This document shows, piece by piece, positions 9,308 to 17,510 of a stretch of 64,000 bases of DNA. Both the position numbers and the translations under genes were made by a program. The stretch's first letter is position 1. Each line of letters begins with the position of its first letter. The notes beneath the pieces were generated by a model. The model made no database searches, was not told where the DNA came from, and saw nothing but the letters and a program-made list of their open reading frames with translations. Source of the DNA: Hyalangium ruber (GTDB taxonomy: Bacteria > Myxococcota > Myxococcia > Myxococcales > Myxococcaceae); NCBI RefSeq assembly GCF_034259325.1, contig NZ_JAXIVS010000006.1, positions 532,361 through 596,360 on the forward strand, given 5' to 3'.

Positions 9308-9895
9308 CTACTGAACGGCCGCTGGGGTGGAAGCGGGACCTGAGGCGGCTGCCAGATAGAGGAAAGCCGGGTTGATGCGAACGATGCCGTCCACGTAGGC
9401 CACCGCGTACGGCGCGCCCGTCACCCGGTCGACCTGCACCGGCCCCGCGGGGTGGATCTGCCAGTGGGTGAGCAGCGTGCGCGCCACCAGCTCGGCCGCC
9501 TCGCGCTCGGAGAGCCCCTGGAGGCTGTCGCGGCGATCCTCGGGCCAGCGATCACCGGTGCGCCCGTCGAACGCCAGCTGCAGCGCGGCTCCCGAATCCG
9601 GAGCCTGCAGCAGGTCCATCCGCGCCTCGAAGCCAGGCGCCGCCACCAGCTCGCCGTTGTGGCTCATGGGGAACAGCACCAGCGCCTGCGCCGCGCGGCC
9701 CGTCTCCTGCTCCGACAGCCGCGCCAACTCGCGGAACAGCTCCAGCCGCGTGGAGGCGGACTCGAACTCGAGCGCCTCCGGAGAGCTGGTGAGCGCCTGG
9801 CGCGCGGTGATCGACATGCGCGTGGGGGTGCCCGCCCCGCCACAGGCGGTCAGGACAAAGACGGAGAGCAACAGGCCAGGCACCCAGCGACGCAT
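9308..9895 (-). CDS. Lipoprotein of unknown function
   Basis: Read from ATG 9895, this gives a 195-residue precursor with a type II signal (RRWVPGLLLSVFVLTACGG) whose LTAC lipobox makes Cys the mature first residue. The longer frame from 9982 would place about 30 charged residues in front of the signal and run into the divergent methyltransferase gene. The rest is soluble, rich in Leu/Ala/Glu, with a segment resembling a ligand-binding or PepSY-like alpha/beta fold near the end (PYAVAYVDGIVRINPAFLYL). I do not recognise a family. It is divergent from the TrmJ-like gene (51 bp apart) and lies 42 bp upstream of purC. Confidence 0.7.
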   Translation of the reverse strand: MRRWVPGLLLSVFVLTACGGAGTPTRMSITARQALTSSPEALEFESASTRLELFRELARLSEQETGRAAQALVLFPMSHNGELVAAPGFEARMDLLQAPDSGAALQLAFDGRTGDRWPEDRRDSLQGLSEREAAELVARTLLTHWQIHPAGPVQVDRVTGAPYAVAYVDGIVRINPAFLYLAAASGPASTPAAVQ

Positions 9896-9946
9896 CGGCC
9901 GGAATATACCGATCCGCTCCCGGAGCAGCCAGATAAACTCGGGGCC

Positions 9947-10681
9947 ATGAGTCTGGGTTTGCACCTCTCCGTCGTTCTCCACCAGACGCGATCTCCCGAC
10001 AATCTCGGTGCGGTTGCCCGGGTCATGGCGAATTTCGGCTTTTCACGCCTCATCCTGTCGGACCCTGCCACCTACGCCTTCCGAGGCGCCGAGCGGCTGG
10101 CCGTCAAAGGCGAGGCGGTGCTGGAGCGGATGGCCGTAGCGAAGGATCTGCCCGAGGCCCTCAAGGACTGCGTGTACGCCGTTGGCACCACCTCTCGTAC
10201 CCAGCTCAAGGGGCGCGCCGCGCTTACCCCGGAGCAGGCGGTGCGACGGCTGGCGGAGGAGAGCGCGCGGGGCCGGGTGGGGCTGGTGCTCGGCGGAGAG
10301 CAGCGGGGCCTGTCCGACGAGGAGCTCGCCGTCTGCACCGACGTGCTCGTCATTCCCACGAGCGAGGTGCAGCCCTCGATGAACCTGGCGCAGGCGGCGG
10401 CGGTGCTGCTCTACCTGTGCAGTCGGGAGGGCGCGCAGCAGGCCGTGCCCGCGGCTCCCGAGCCGGGCGCGCGCATGGGGACGCTCAACGCGCTGGGCGG
10501 CCGCATGCAGCAGGTGCTGTTGTCGGCGCAGTTCCTCAACCCGCAGGCGCCGGAGCATGTGCTGCACGAGCTGGAGCGGACGTTGTTACGGGCGCAGCTG
10601 ACCCAGCGCGAGGCGGAGCTGTGGCTCACGGCCTTCAAGCACCTGGAGCGTGCGGTGAAGCAGGGCGCCTCTACTCCTTAG
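9947..10681 (+). CDS. TrmJ-like tRNA/rRNA 2'-O-methyltransferase (SpoU/TrmH SPOUT family)
   Basis: The 244-residue SPOUT enzyme starts at ATG 9947. The three SAM/RNA motifs of the SpoU family are visible: NLGAVARVMANFG (motif 1, with the catalytic Arg), GLVLGGEQRGLSDEEL (motif 2) and IPTSEVQPSMNLAQAAAVLLY (motif 3), which form the deep trefoil knot. The C-terminal tail (ALGGRMQQVLLSAQFL...LLRAQLTQREAELW) resembles TrmJ, which 2'-O-methylates position 32 of tRNAs. The exact substrate is therefore likely but not proven. The gene ends in a strong hairpin that spans its own stop codon. Confidence 0.88.
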   Translation: MSLGLHLSVVLHQTRSPDNLGAVARVMANFGFSRLILSDPATYAFRGAERLAVKGEAVLERMAVAKDLPEALKDCVYAVGTTSRTQLKGRAALTPEQAVRRLAEESARGRVGLVLGGEQRGLSDEELAVCTDVLVIPTSEVQPSMNLAQAAAVLLYLCSREGAQQAVPAAPEPGARMGTLNALGGRMQQVLLSAQFLNPQAPEHVLHELERTLLRAQLTQREAELWLTAFKHLERAVKQGASTP

Positions 10682-10696
10682 AAGGGAGAGGCGCCC
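10663..10696. terminator. Perfect inverted repeat over the TrmJ-like stop codon, likely bidirectional terminator
   Basis: Arms GGGCGCCTCT (10663-10672) and AGAGGCGCCC (10687-10696) are perfectly complementary over 10 bp around a 14-base loop that contains the TAG stop (10679-10681). It lies between two convergent genes (stops at 10681 and 10720). No U-run follows, so termination by the hairpin alone is inferred. Confidence 0.6.
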
Positions 10697-10719
10697 GGTA
10701 CGAAGAGAAGGGGACGGCT

Positions 10720-10992
10720 TTAAGCCGCCGCCTCCTTCTTGTAGGCCTCGCCGTAGTGCTTCTCGCACAGGCCAGCCTTGCCCGCCTTCGCGCGGCACTC
10801 CGGCTTGGAGCACGTCTTGTAGCGCGAGTGCGGCAGCTCCTCCTGGCGCCACTTCTTGTAGTGGAAGAAGCAGTAGCCCTTGGCGCGGTAGGGGCGCTTG
10901 CAGTTCGCGACAGTGCACGCCTTCTTGCCATTGCCCTTGGCCGTACGCGGCCAGCTCTTGTGCGGGTTGGTCTTCTTGGCTTCCTCGGCCAT
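10720..10992 (-). CDS. Small basic protein with duplicated C-x4-C-x9-C-x2-H motif
   Basis: This 90-residue, Lys/Arg-rich protein has no signal peptide. Two copies of the same pattern are visible: ACTVANC...GYCFFH (about residues 25-44) and TCSKPEC...GLCEKH (about 60-80), each C-x4-C-x9-C-x2-H. That suggests two small zinc knuckles from an internal duplication, separated by a basic aromatic linker (YKKWRQEELPHSRYK). The charge and zinc sites suggest nucleic-acid binding, perhaps a nucleoid or ribosome-associated protein; this is inference. The gene stands alone, convergent to the TrmJ-like gene. I do not recognise a named bacterial family. Confidence 0.75.
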   Translation of the reverse strand: MAEEAKKTNPHKSWPRTAKGNGKKACTVANCKRPYRAKGYCFFHYKKWRQEELPHSRYKTCSKPECRAKAGKAGLCEKHYGEAYKKEAAA

Positions 10993-11137
10993 GGGGTTCC
11001 TCTCTCTTGCGATGCGGTGCCGGACGCCACGTCTTGGTGGCCCACCCGGGTACGAAAAAGGCGCACTGTGTAGCGCCCACGCAAGGGGAACGCAAGCCGG
11101 GCAATGAGGTAGCAGGCAGGCGAGGGGCCTGAACCCG

Positions 11138-12355
11138 TCAGGGAGACGGCGTGGCGGCCGGCTCCGGAGCCTTCACGGCGGCCCTCGGAGCGGGCTGATC
11201 CGTCCGTACCCGCTCCAGCCGGGAGCCGGTGGGCTTACGAGGAGGCGAGCGCCGGGCGGCCACCGCCGGGGAGGCCGTCTCCTCGGTGGGCAGCTCCTCC
11301 AGCTTCACCCGCAGTTTCAGGGGCTGGGCGCCCCGGCGCACCTGGAGCACCACGCTCTTGCCGACGCCGCGCGCCGCCACCTGCCAGCGCAGCTTGTGCG
11401 CCCGGTCCACCTTCCGGGAGTCCAGGCCGACGATGACATCTCCCACGCGCAGGCCAGCCCGGCCCGCGGGGCCCTGCTCCTCGACGGCGGAGACCACGAC
11501 GCCACTGCCGCGCGTGGACAGCCCGTACTCCGCGGCCAGGTCCTTCGAGTAGTCCGCCACGGCGATGCCCATCCACCCGCGGCGCACCTTGCCGTGCGCC
11601 TTGAGGTGCGGGAGTACCGCCTTGGCGATGTCGATGGGGACGGCGAAGCCGATGCCCTGGCCCGCCACGTTCACCGCGTTGGCGATGGCCACCACGTCCC
11701 CGTGCAGGTCCAGCACCGGCCCGCCCGAGTTGCCCGGGTTGATGGAGGCATCCATCTGCATGTAGTCGAAGTCACCGTCGCGCCCGTTGGGCGTCACGTC
11801 CTGGCGGCCCTTGTAGCTGACGACGCCCACCGTCACCGAGTGCGCCAGCCCGAAGGGGTTGCCGATGACGACGATCCAGTCGGCCACCTCCACGTGGGAG
11901 GCCGAGGACAGCTTGAGCGCCTGCAGCTTGCGGCCCGTGTCGACCTTCAGCAGCGCGCAGTCGGTGCGCGGGTCCTGGCCCACCACCTTCGCCGGGAAGT
12001 CCTCGGGGTAGCCGCGCGGGGAGAGCACCGACACGAACACGTCCGAGGCGCCCTCCACCACGTGGGCGCTGGTGAGGATGTAGCCGTCCGGGTGGATGAT
12101 GAAGCCCGAGCCGATGCCCTTCTGCGGCTCCTCACCGGAGACGGCGGAGTCGGCGCTTGCCTGGTGGGTGGTGATGGAGACCACCGAGGGCATGGCCGCG
12201 CGCGCCACCTGGCTCAGCGTGGAGCGCTGCTGGTGGACTTCCTGGCCCTTGGCTTCGAGCCACAGCCGTCCCCCTCCCGCCCACGCCGGGGCCGCCACCA
12301 TCACCGCGTACGTCACCGCCGCCAGCAGCACGCCCTTGACCCGCGTCCTCGACAT
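11138..12355 (-). CDS. HtrA/DegP-type serine protease with one PDZ domain
   Basis: Read from ATG 12355, which has a GGAGG seven bases upstream; the alternative GTG at 12370 lies within that site. The 405-residue protein has a signal peptide (GVLLAAVTYAVMVAAPAWA), a trypsin-like domain with the full triad (His98 in SAHVVEGA, Asp132 in DPRTDCALLKVD, Ser210 in NPGNSGGPVLD), and a single PDZ domain (about 295-375, GSGVVVSAVEEQGPAGRAGLRVGDVI). A Pro/Arg-rich tail follows. The family degrades or refolds damaged envelope proteins and takes part in regulated proteolysis; one PDZ resembles DegS/HhoB. It is not part of an evident operon. Confidence 0.93.
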   Translation of the reverse strand: MSRTRVKGVLLAAVTYAVMVAAPAWAGGGRLWLEAKGQEVHQQRSTLSQVARAAMPSVVSITTHQASADSAVSGEEPQKGIGSGFIIHPDGYILTSAHVVEGASDVFVSVLSPRGYPEDFPAKVVGQDPRTDCALLKVDTGRKLQALKLSSASHVEVADWIVVIGNPFGLAHSVTVGVVSYKGRQDVTPNGRDGDFDYMQMDASINPGNSGGPVLDLHGDVVAIANAVNVAGQGIGFAVPIDIAKAVLPHLKAHGKVRRGWMGIAVADYSKDLAAEYGLSTRGSGVVVSAVEEQGPAGRAGLRVGDVIVGLDSRKVDRAHKLRWQVAARGVGKSVVLQVRRGAQPLKLRVKLEELPTEETASPAVAARRSPPRKPTGSRLERVRTDQPAPRAAVKAPEPAATPSP

Positions 12356-12445
12356 GGACCGCCTCCACACCCGACCACCTTGGCGCGAAGCTAAGGAGGC
12401 ACGGGAGGTAGCGGAAGCGGCAGGGGGCCGGGCGGGGAGCGCTGC

Positions 12446-12748
12446 TTACTTCTTTTGGGCGATCAGTCGGTTCACCGCCTCACGGTCCTCGGCGGTGATT
12501 CGCTCGCGGGGCGCCCCTTCCGTCTTGCGGCCGACAGCATCCTTGGCGTCCTCGAAGGCGTCCTCCAGCCCACCCTTCACCCGGTCCACCCCGTCCTTCA
12601 TCTTGTCCATCTGCGTGGGCCGCGTGGCGCGCTTCCACGCCTTCTCCATGTGGTCCAGCGGCGAGCGCCCGTCGATGTTCCCCTTCGCCAGGAAGATGCC
12701 CAGCGCCACCGCGCACACCGTCCACACCAGGAACTTCAGAATCCCCAT
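12446..12748 (-). CDS. Small single-pass membrane protein, unknown function
   Basis: This 100-residue protein is read from ATG 12748. A hydrophobic helix near the N terminus (ILKFLVWTVCAVALGIFLA) is followed by a charged, mostly helical soluble tail with repeated Lys/Asp residues (MDKMKDGVDRVKGGLEDAFEDAKDAVGRK), probably amphipathic. A start at 12778 would add a poorly supported leader. It is divergent from the CFI-box gene and lies about 90 bp upstream of htrA on the same strand. No family is recognised. Confidence 0.65.
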   Translation of the reverse strand: MGILKFLVWTVCAVALGIFLAKGNIDGRSPLDHMEKAWKRATRPTQMDKMKDGVDRVKGGLEDAFEDAKDAVGRKTEGAPRERITAEDREAVNRLIAQKK

Positions 12749-12850
12749 GCGTTTACACCCTCCTACCTCCTCGTACACCGGAATGAAGGGGGAGGCCAGT
12801 TTCCAACGCGGGAGGACTTGGGCGCTGACAGGGGAGGCAGGGCGCCTCTA

Positions 12851-13933
12851 ATGTGCGCGGCCTTGCAGCCCGAAGAACTCTTCCAGGCGGCCCAGGAGCG
12901 GGCGGCGCAGATCGATGTCCGGCGCAGCGGTCTGCCGGCGGCGTTGGAGCGCGTGCGAGCGGATGCCTCGGCGCTGTTCGCGCGCATTCCCGAGCCCCCG
13001 TTGTACCGGCGCGCGGAGGATCCGGCGCGCAAGGCGGCCGAGGCGCTGCTGCCCGAGGTGGAGCGGGTGCTGGCGATGGCGCTGGCGGTGTCGTACGAGC
13101 GGGAGGCCCCGGCGGCGATTCACGGCATCCTCGCGGCGGTGCGTGCGCACGGCGAGGCGCTGTGCCACACGGTGAGTGGGCGGCTGGGACAGGCGGAGTC
13201 GGCCTGGCGGCGGGCGCTGGAGCTGGAGCGGGCGGCGCACCCCACGCGCAACCTGGTGACGCAGGCGCCCCGGCAGCCGCCGGTGTTCGACAAGTCCTCG
13301 GGGGCCTCGCGGTATGACCCCCGGGAGGCGCCGCACGCGAAGGTGAAGCTGGTGTGCCCCAACACGGGGTGCAAGCGCATCGACGACTACGCCTTCACGG
13401 CGAGCCACGCCTACCACCGCTTCGTGTGCCCGGCGTGCAACACGCCCTTCCTGGCGTACTTCGGCGAGCTGCGGATGCTGGAGGTGGAGTCGCACCGCAG
13501 CTCCAACCGCTACCTCTTCACGGTGGATGAGATCGCCGGCGGGGGTAGCTCGCGCATCGACTTCGAGGAGGCCAGCGGCGCTGAGTTCCCCGCGGCGCGC
13601 AGGGACCTGCTGGCCTTCCTCTATACGGAGGCGCGGGAGCTGAAGGCGGTGGTGAACGTCACCAACGGCCGGTTGATGTGGATCAGCCCAGCGGCTTCCT
13701 GCTTCCTTGCTACGGCGGCCTTCGGCGAAGGGGCGCCCGAGCTGGTGGCCTTCCGAGCGTTCCGGGACGATGTGCTGCGCCACCATGGGCTCGGCCGGGC
13801 CTTCATTCGGGGCTACTATCGCCATGGTCCCGGGGTCGCGGAGTGGGTGGTGCGCCACCCGCGCGTGCGGACCGGGGTGCGCGGGGCGCTGACGCTCGTG
13901 CATCGGGGCTTGATCAGGAGTGGACACGCGTGA
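12851..13933 (+). CDS. CFI-box C-terminal domain protein with a central Cys4 zinc-ribbon-like segment
   Basis: The 360-residue protein starts at ATG 12851. The N-terminal 150 residues are helical (many Ala/Glu/Arg). In the middle a Cys4 element (CPNTGCKR...FVCPACNTPF) looks like a zinc ribbon. The C terminus has the CFI-box pattern (CFLATAAFGEGAPEL...FRAFRDDVL, then GRAFIRGYYRHGP), a short domain used repeatedly at the ends of unrelated myxobacterial proteins; its role is unknown. The stop codon overlaps the GTG of the following thioredoxin gene, so the two are translated together. Redox handling of the box cysteine by that neighbour is an untested idea. Confidence 0.75.
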   Translation: MCAALQPEELFQAAQERAAQIDVRRSGLPAALERVRADASALFARIPEPPLYRRAEDPARKAAEALLPEVERVLAMALAVSYEREAPAAIHGILAAVRAHGEALCHTVSGRLGQAESAWRRALELERAAHPTRNLVTQAPRQPPVFDKSSGASRYDPREAPHAKVKLVCPNTGCKRIDDYAFTASHAYHRFVCPACNTPFLAYFGELRMLEVESHRSSNRYLFTVDEIAGGGSSRIDFEEASGAEFPAARRDLLAFLYTEARELKAVVNVTNGRLMWISPAASCFLATAAFGEGAPELVAFRAFRDDVLRHHGLGRAFIRGYYRHGPGVAEWVVRHPRVRTGVRGALTLVHRGLIRSGHA

Positions 13934-14526
13934 CGCAGCAGGTGACACCGCCACAGAACGAGGGAGCACCCAAGCCGCCCGCCCGTAGCGCGGGGGACTG
14001 GGGGGCCACGGCGCTGCTGGTGCTCACGGCGCTGTTCGGGCTCGGGGGGCTGGTGTACCTCGGGGTGACGGAGGCACAGCGCTCCAAGATGGTGCCGGAG
14101 GGCGCCAGGCCCATGAGCTTCCAGTTGGGGCGCTACGGCGGGGGCACGCTGGCGCTGGAGGACCTTCGGGGCAAGGTGGTGATGCTCGACTTCTGGGCGA
14201 CGTGGTGCCCGCCGTGCCAGGAGGAGATGCCCGCGCTGGTGAAGCTGGCCAAGGAGTACGAGAGCCAGGGGCTGGTGTTCGTGGCGGCCAGCCGGGATGA
14301 CGACGACGTGAAGGAAGAGGTGGTGGACCAGTTCGTCAAGCGCTTCCTGCCGGAGCTGGGCCCCTACGTGGTGTACGCCAATGACGACGTGGCGCGGGCC
14401 TTCAAGGTGGAGGCGCTGCCCACGCTCTACTTCCTGGACCGCGAGGGCAAGGTGACGGACGCGGTGCGCGGGATGATGAGCGAGGCCGCCTTGCGCAAGC
14501 GTATCGAGCGGGCGCTGAAGCCCTGA
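13930..14526 (+). CDS. TlpA-like membrane-anchored thioredoxin-fold protein
   Basis: The gene starts at GTG 13930, overlapping the preceding TGA (GTGA). Of 198 residues, the first third holds one membrane helix (ATALLVLTALFGLGGLVYLGV). The remainder is a TlpA/ResA-type thioredoxin fold with active site WATWCPPCQEEMP, the long FVAASRDDDD insertion typical of the family and the cis-Pro loop EALPTLYFLD. It should reduce disulfides on the outer face of the cytoplasmic membrane, as in cytochrome c maturation or protein quality control. The coupled upstream CFI-box protein contains several cysteines and may be a client; that is inference. Confidence 0.9.
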   Translation: MTQQVTPPQNEGAPKPPARSAGDWGATALLVLTALFGLGGLVYLGVTEAQRSKMVPEGARPMSFQLGRYGGGTLALEDLRGKVVMLDFWATWCPPCQEEMPALVKLAKEYESQGLVFVAASRDDDDVKEEVVDQFVKRFLPELGPYVVYANDDVARAFKVEALPTLYFLDREGKVTDAVRGMMSEAALRKRIERALKP

Positions 14527-14529
14527 CGC

Positions 14530-15366
14530 ATGGAAGCCTCGCGTGGTGGCCTGGTAGGCCTGTTCGGGCGCCCCTTCCTCAACCTCGAGCCCTACCTGGA
14601 CCTGAAGCGGCTCGAGTCGCTGGACGATGAGATCTGCTACGCGCTGGCCCAGGTGCAGACGGGCTACACGGGCGGCAGCCACAAGGCGATGGGGATCGTC
14701 CCGCCCTCGATGGCGGAGGACCCCTACATCGACTACGGGCAGGTGATTCGCGGCTTCAGCGAGGCGGAGTTCGCCACCTTCCTGTCGCTGGGGCAGGAGC
14801 CCGGGGCGTTCGACCCGAAGTTGCGGCACACGTACGAGTTCGGCGAGGAGCGCGAGCACCCGCTCACGCGCGAGCAGATGCTGTTCCTGAAGTACAAGCA
14901 CGGCGTCTACTTCCCGTGGAAGGTCTTCTACGAACTCATCCCCGGCGGCTACTGGAGCGAGAAGAGCAAGGCCAAGGACTTCACGCGGGAGGCGCGGCTG
15001 TACTTCCCGCGCACGGTGGCGTTCGTCCAGTCGCTGCCCTTCCAGGAGATCGGCCGCTGCACGGTGATGGGGCTGGAGGCCAACGATCATGGCACCGTCC
15101 ACCGCGACGGTGAGCCCGAGGAGCAGACGGCCCCGGACCACTTCATCACCGTGAGCCCGCGCGGCAACAAGCGGCTGTTTCTCTGGGAAGAGGAGGCGCG
15201 GCGCAAGACACCGGTGACGGGCCGGGCCTACTGGTTCAACGATTTCGACTACCACGGCGTCGAGGCGGATCCGTTCTTCCGCTACTCCCTCCGGGTGGAT
15301 GGCGTCTTCACTCCGGAGTTCCTGGAGCGGCTGGGGCGGGACTTCGAGGTGTCCTCGGGCAGTTGA
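14530..15366 (+). CDS. Probable 2-oxoglutarate/Fe(II)-dependent oxygenase-like protein
   Basis: The 278-residue cytoplasmic protein starts 4 bp after the thioredoxin stop. No close family is recognised. The second half, however, shows the spacing of the 2OG-Fe(II) double-stranded beta-helix: HRD (His191, Asp193) as the first two metal ligands, a beta-strand stretch with Arg/Lys (SPRGNKRLFLWEE), a distal His242 in FDYHGVEA, and an Arg nine to thirteen residues on (RYSLRV) suited to bind 2-oxoglutarate. The first half is rich in aromatic residues (YKHGVYFPWKVFYELIPGGYW). The substrate is unknown. A second 2OG oxygenase lies 4 kb downstream across the DUF350 block. Confidence 0.6.
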   Translation: MEASRGGLVGLFGRPFLNLEPYLDLKRLESLDDEICYALAQVQTGYTGGSHKAMGIVPPSMAEDPYIDYGQVIRGFSEAEFATFLSLGQEPGAFDPKLRHTYEFGEEREHPLTREQMLFLKYKHGVYFPWKVFYELIPGGYWSEKSKAKDFTREARLYFPRTVAFVQSLPFQEIGRCTVMGLEANDHGTVHRDGEPEEQTAPDHFITVSPRGNKRLFLWEEEARRKTPVTGRAYWFNDFDYHGVEADPFFRYSLRVDGVFTPEFLERLGRDFEVSSGS

Positions 15367-15383
15367 GGTAGGCTTCCCGTCCC

Positions 15384-16241
15384 ATGGAGCTTCGCCCCCT
15401 GTACCTGCTCACCTTCAGTGGGATCACCACGCTGATCCTCCTGCTGCTGTTCCGCCTCGGGCAGCGGTTGGTGTCCCCCTCGCACACCGTGCGAGAGGAC
15501 CTGGAGCACGACCACACCGCGCGAGCGCTGCTGCAGGTGGGGCAGGTGCTCAGCGTCTTCCTTATCGCCGGCTCGGTGGTGGCGGGCTCCGTGCAGGGCG
15601 AGAGCGTGGCGCAGGATGCGCTCTGGGTGGCCGCCTACAGCCTGCTGGCGCTGGGGCTGCTGGCCGTCTTCGGGCACCTGGGGGTGAAGGTGCTCCTGCG
15701 CTCGCGGCTGCCGGCGGAGATCGAGCGCGGCAACACCGCGGCGGGGCTGGCGGCCGGCGCGCATTACCTGGCCACCGGCATCATCCTCTCGCGCTCCATC
15801 TCCGGCACGGACCTGAGGACGCTGGGCATCGCGCTGGTGTTCTTCGTCATGTCTCAGTTCGCCCTGCACCTGTTCGTGGTGCTCTTCCGCACGCTCACCG
15901 CCTATGACGACGCGGAGGAGGTGCTCGGGGAGAACGTGGCGGCGGCGATCAGCTACGCGGGCGTCACCATCTCCCTGGCGCTCATCATCGGTCACGCGGT
16001 GGAGGGCACCTTCGAGGGCTGGGGGCCGTCGCTGAGCGGCTATGCCAAGGCGCTCATCTTCATCCTCACGCTCTACCCGGTGCGCCAGCTGCTGGTGCAG
16101 ACGCTGCTCCTGGGGGCGCGCTTCACGCTGCGCGGGGGCCGGCTGGACCAGGGCATCGCCGCCGAGCGCAACCTGGGCATGGCCGTGCTGGAGGCGGTGG
16201 CCTACCTGGCCGCGGCCTTCCTCGTGACGCGCATCTCATGA
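15384..16241 (+). CDS. DUF350-domain integral membrane protein (two tandem DUF350 units)
   Basis: The 285-residue protein has about eight hydrophobic helices arranged as two similar halves, each containing a DUF350-like segment around residues 65-150 and 180-285 (GNTAAGLAAGAHYLATGIIL in the first, ENVAAAISYAGVTISLALII in the second). DUF350 proteins are small membrane proteins of unknown transport or channel role. In Enterobacteria one (YjfL) sits beside YjfC, an ATP-grasp GSP-synthetase-like ligase. The same pairing occurs here: the TGA stop overlaps the ATG of the ligase gene (ATGA). The four genes to 19544 look like one operon. Confidence 0.88.
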   Translation: MELRPLYLLTFSGITTLILLLLFRLGQRLVSPSHTVREDLEHDHTARALLQVGQVLSVFLIAGSVVAGSVQGESVAQDALWVAAYSLLALGLLAVFGHLGVKVLLRSRLPAEIERGNTAAGLAAGAHYLATGIILSRSISGTDLRTLGIALVFFVMSQFALHLFVVLFRTLTAYDDAEEVLGENVAAAISYAGVTISLALIIGHAVEGTFEGWGPSLSGYAKALIFILTLYPVRQLLVQTLLLGARFTLRGGRLDQGIAAERNLGMAVLEAVAYLAAAFLVTRIS

Positions 16242-17497
16242 ACGCGTCCTCCTTGAGCTACGAGGCGCTCGCCGAGCGCCTGCTCGCCACGGGCATCGTC
16301 ACGGATCCGTGGCTGTCCGGCACGCCGCGCTTCCGCGTGGAGCCGCTGCTGCTGTCGCGCGAGCGTCAGGCGCGGCTCTACCGGGCGGCCGAGGACGTGG
16401 CGGCGGCCTATCACGAGCTGAGCTTGGCGTGCGCCGCCTCGCCGGAGGTGCTGGAGTCCTTCTTCGCGCTCACGCCGTTCCAGCGGCTCATGTGGCAGGT
16501 CTCGCAGCCGTTCTGGCATGGCATCGCCCGGGCGGATGTCTTCTTCACCCGGGACGAGGGGCTGGCCGTGTGCGAGCTCAACAGCGACACGCCCACGGGC
16601 GAGGCCGAGGCGGTGTTGCTCAACCCGCTGGTGCAGCCCTCCTGGCCGGGCACGGTGGACCCGAATGGGGAGCTGGGCGAGCGGCTGTGCCAGATGGTGG
16701 AGTCGCTGGCGGGACGGCTGCTGGTGCCGGTGCCGGAGCGGCTCTCGGTGGGCATCATCTACCCCACGGAGATGCCCGAGGACCTGGCGCTCGTGCGGCT
16801 GTATCGCGCCTGGTTCGAGGAGCGCGGCTGGACGGTGTCGCTGGGCTCGCCCTTCAACCTGTCGGCGGGCGCGGACGGGCGGGTGTGCCTCTTCGGGGAG
16901 CCGTGTGACGTGCTGCTGCGCCACTACAAGACGGACTGGTGGGCCGAGCGCCTGCCGGTGTGGGGCGACGAGGAGCCCGCCGAGGACATGGCGCCGCTGT
17001 CAGGCCCCTTCTCCGTGGTGATGCAGGCGTGCCTGGAGGGCCGGTGCGTGGTGGTGAACCCCTTCGGAGCCGTGCTCACGCAGAACAAGCGGGCCATGGC
17101 CTTCATGTGGGAGCACCACGAGCGCTTCTCACCGCGCGCCCGCGCCACCATCCGCGCCTTCGTCCCCTACACGGTGCGGATGGAGACGGTGCCCATCGAA
17201 GAGCTGGCGAAGGATCGGGAGGGCTGGGTGCTCAAGTCGGACTACGGAGCCGAAGGGGACCAGGTGCTGGTGGGCCGGCACACGGTTCAGGGCGACTGGA
17301 ACGCGGCGCTGGTCCATGCGGTGCCGGGCCGGTGGGTGGCCCAGCGCTACTTCGCGGCGGAGGAGACGGCGGGTGGCGAGGCGGTCAACCACGGTGTCTA
17401 CGTCATCGCGGGCGAGGCGGCGGGCCTCTATGCCCGCGTGCAGCGCGGCGCCACGGACACGCAGGCCTTGAGCGCCCCGGTGCTCGTGGTGCCCTGA
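16238..17497 (+). CDS. Glutathionylspermidine-synthase-like ATP-grasp amidoligase (YgiC/YjfC-like)
   Basis: This 419-residue ATP-grasp protein belongs to the GSP_synth family. Recognisable segments are CELNSDTPTGEAE (metal/phosphate-binding Glu/Asn), FGEPCDVLLRHYKTDWW, VVNPFGAVLTQNKRAMAFM, VLKSDYGAEGDQVLVG (ATP-grasp Lys) and GRWVAQRYFAAEE. It lacks the amidase half of E. coli Gss. Stand-alone members are thought to be amidoligases joining an amine or amino acid to a carboxylate, and their acceptors are unknown. Gene order (DUF350 before, a Ser-rich Gly-Gly-tailed protein after) points to a protein or peptide tail as acceptor; this is inference. Confidence 0.88.
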   Translation: MNASSLSYEALAERLLATGIVTDPWLSGTPRFRVEPLLLSRERQARLYRAAEDVAAAYHELSLACAASPEVLESFFALTPFQRLMWQVSQPFWHGIARADVFFTRDEGLAVCELNSDTPTGEAEAVLLNPLVQPSWPGTVDPNGELGERLCQMVESLAGRLLVPVPERLSVGIIYPTEMPEDLALVRLYRAWFEERGWTVSLGSPFNLSAGADGRVCLFGEPCDVLLRHYKTDWWAERLPVWGDEEPAEDMAPLSGPFSVVMQACLEGRCVVVNPFGAVLTQNKRAMAFMWEHHERFSPRARATIRAFVPYTVRMETVPIEELAKDREGWVLKSDYGAEGDQVLVGRHTVQGDWNAALVHAVPGRWVAQRYFAAEETAGGEAVNHGVYVIAGEAAGLYARVQRGATDTQALSAPVLVVP

Positions 17498-17510
17498 GGG
17501 AGGCTCGGCG

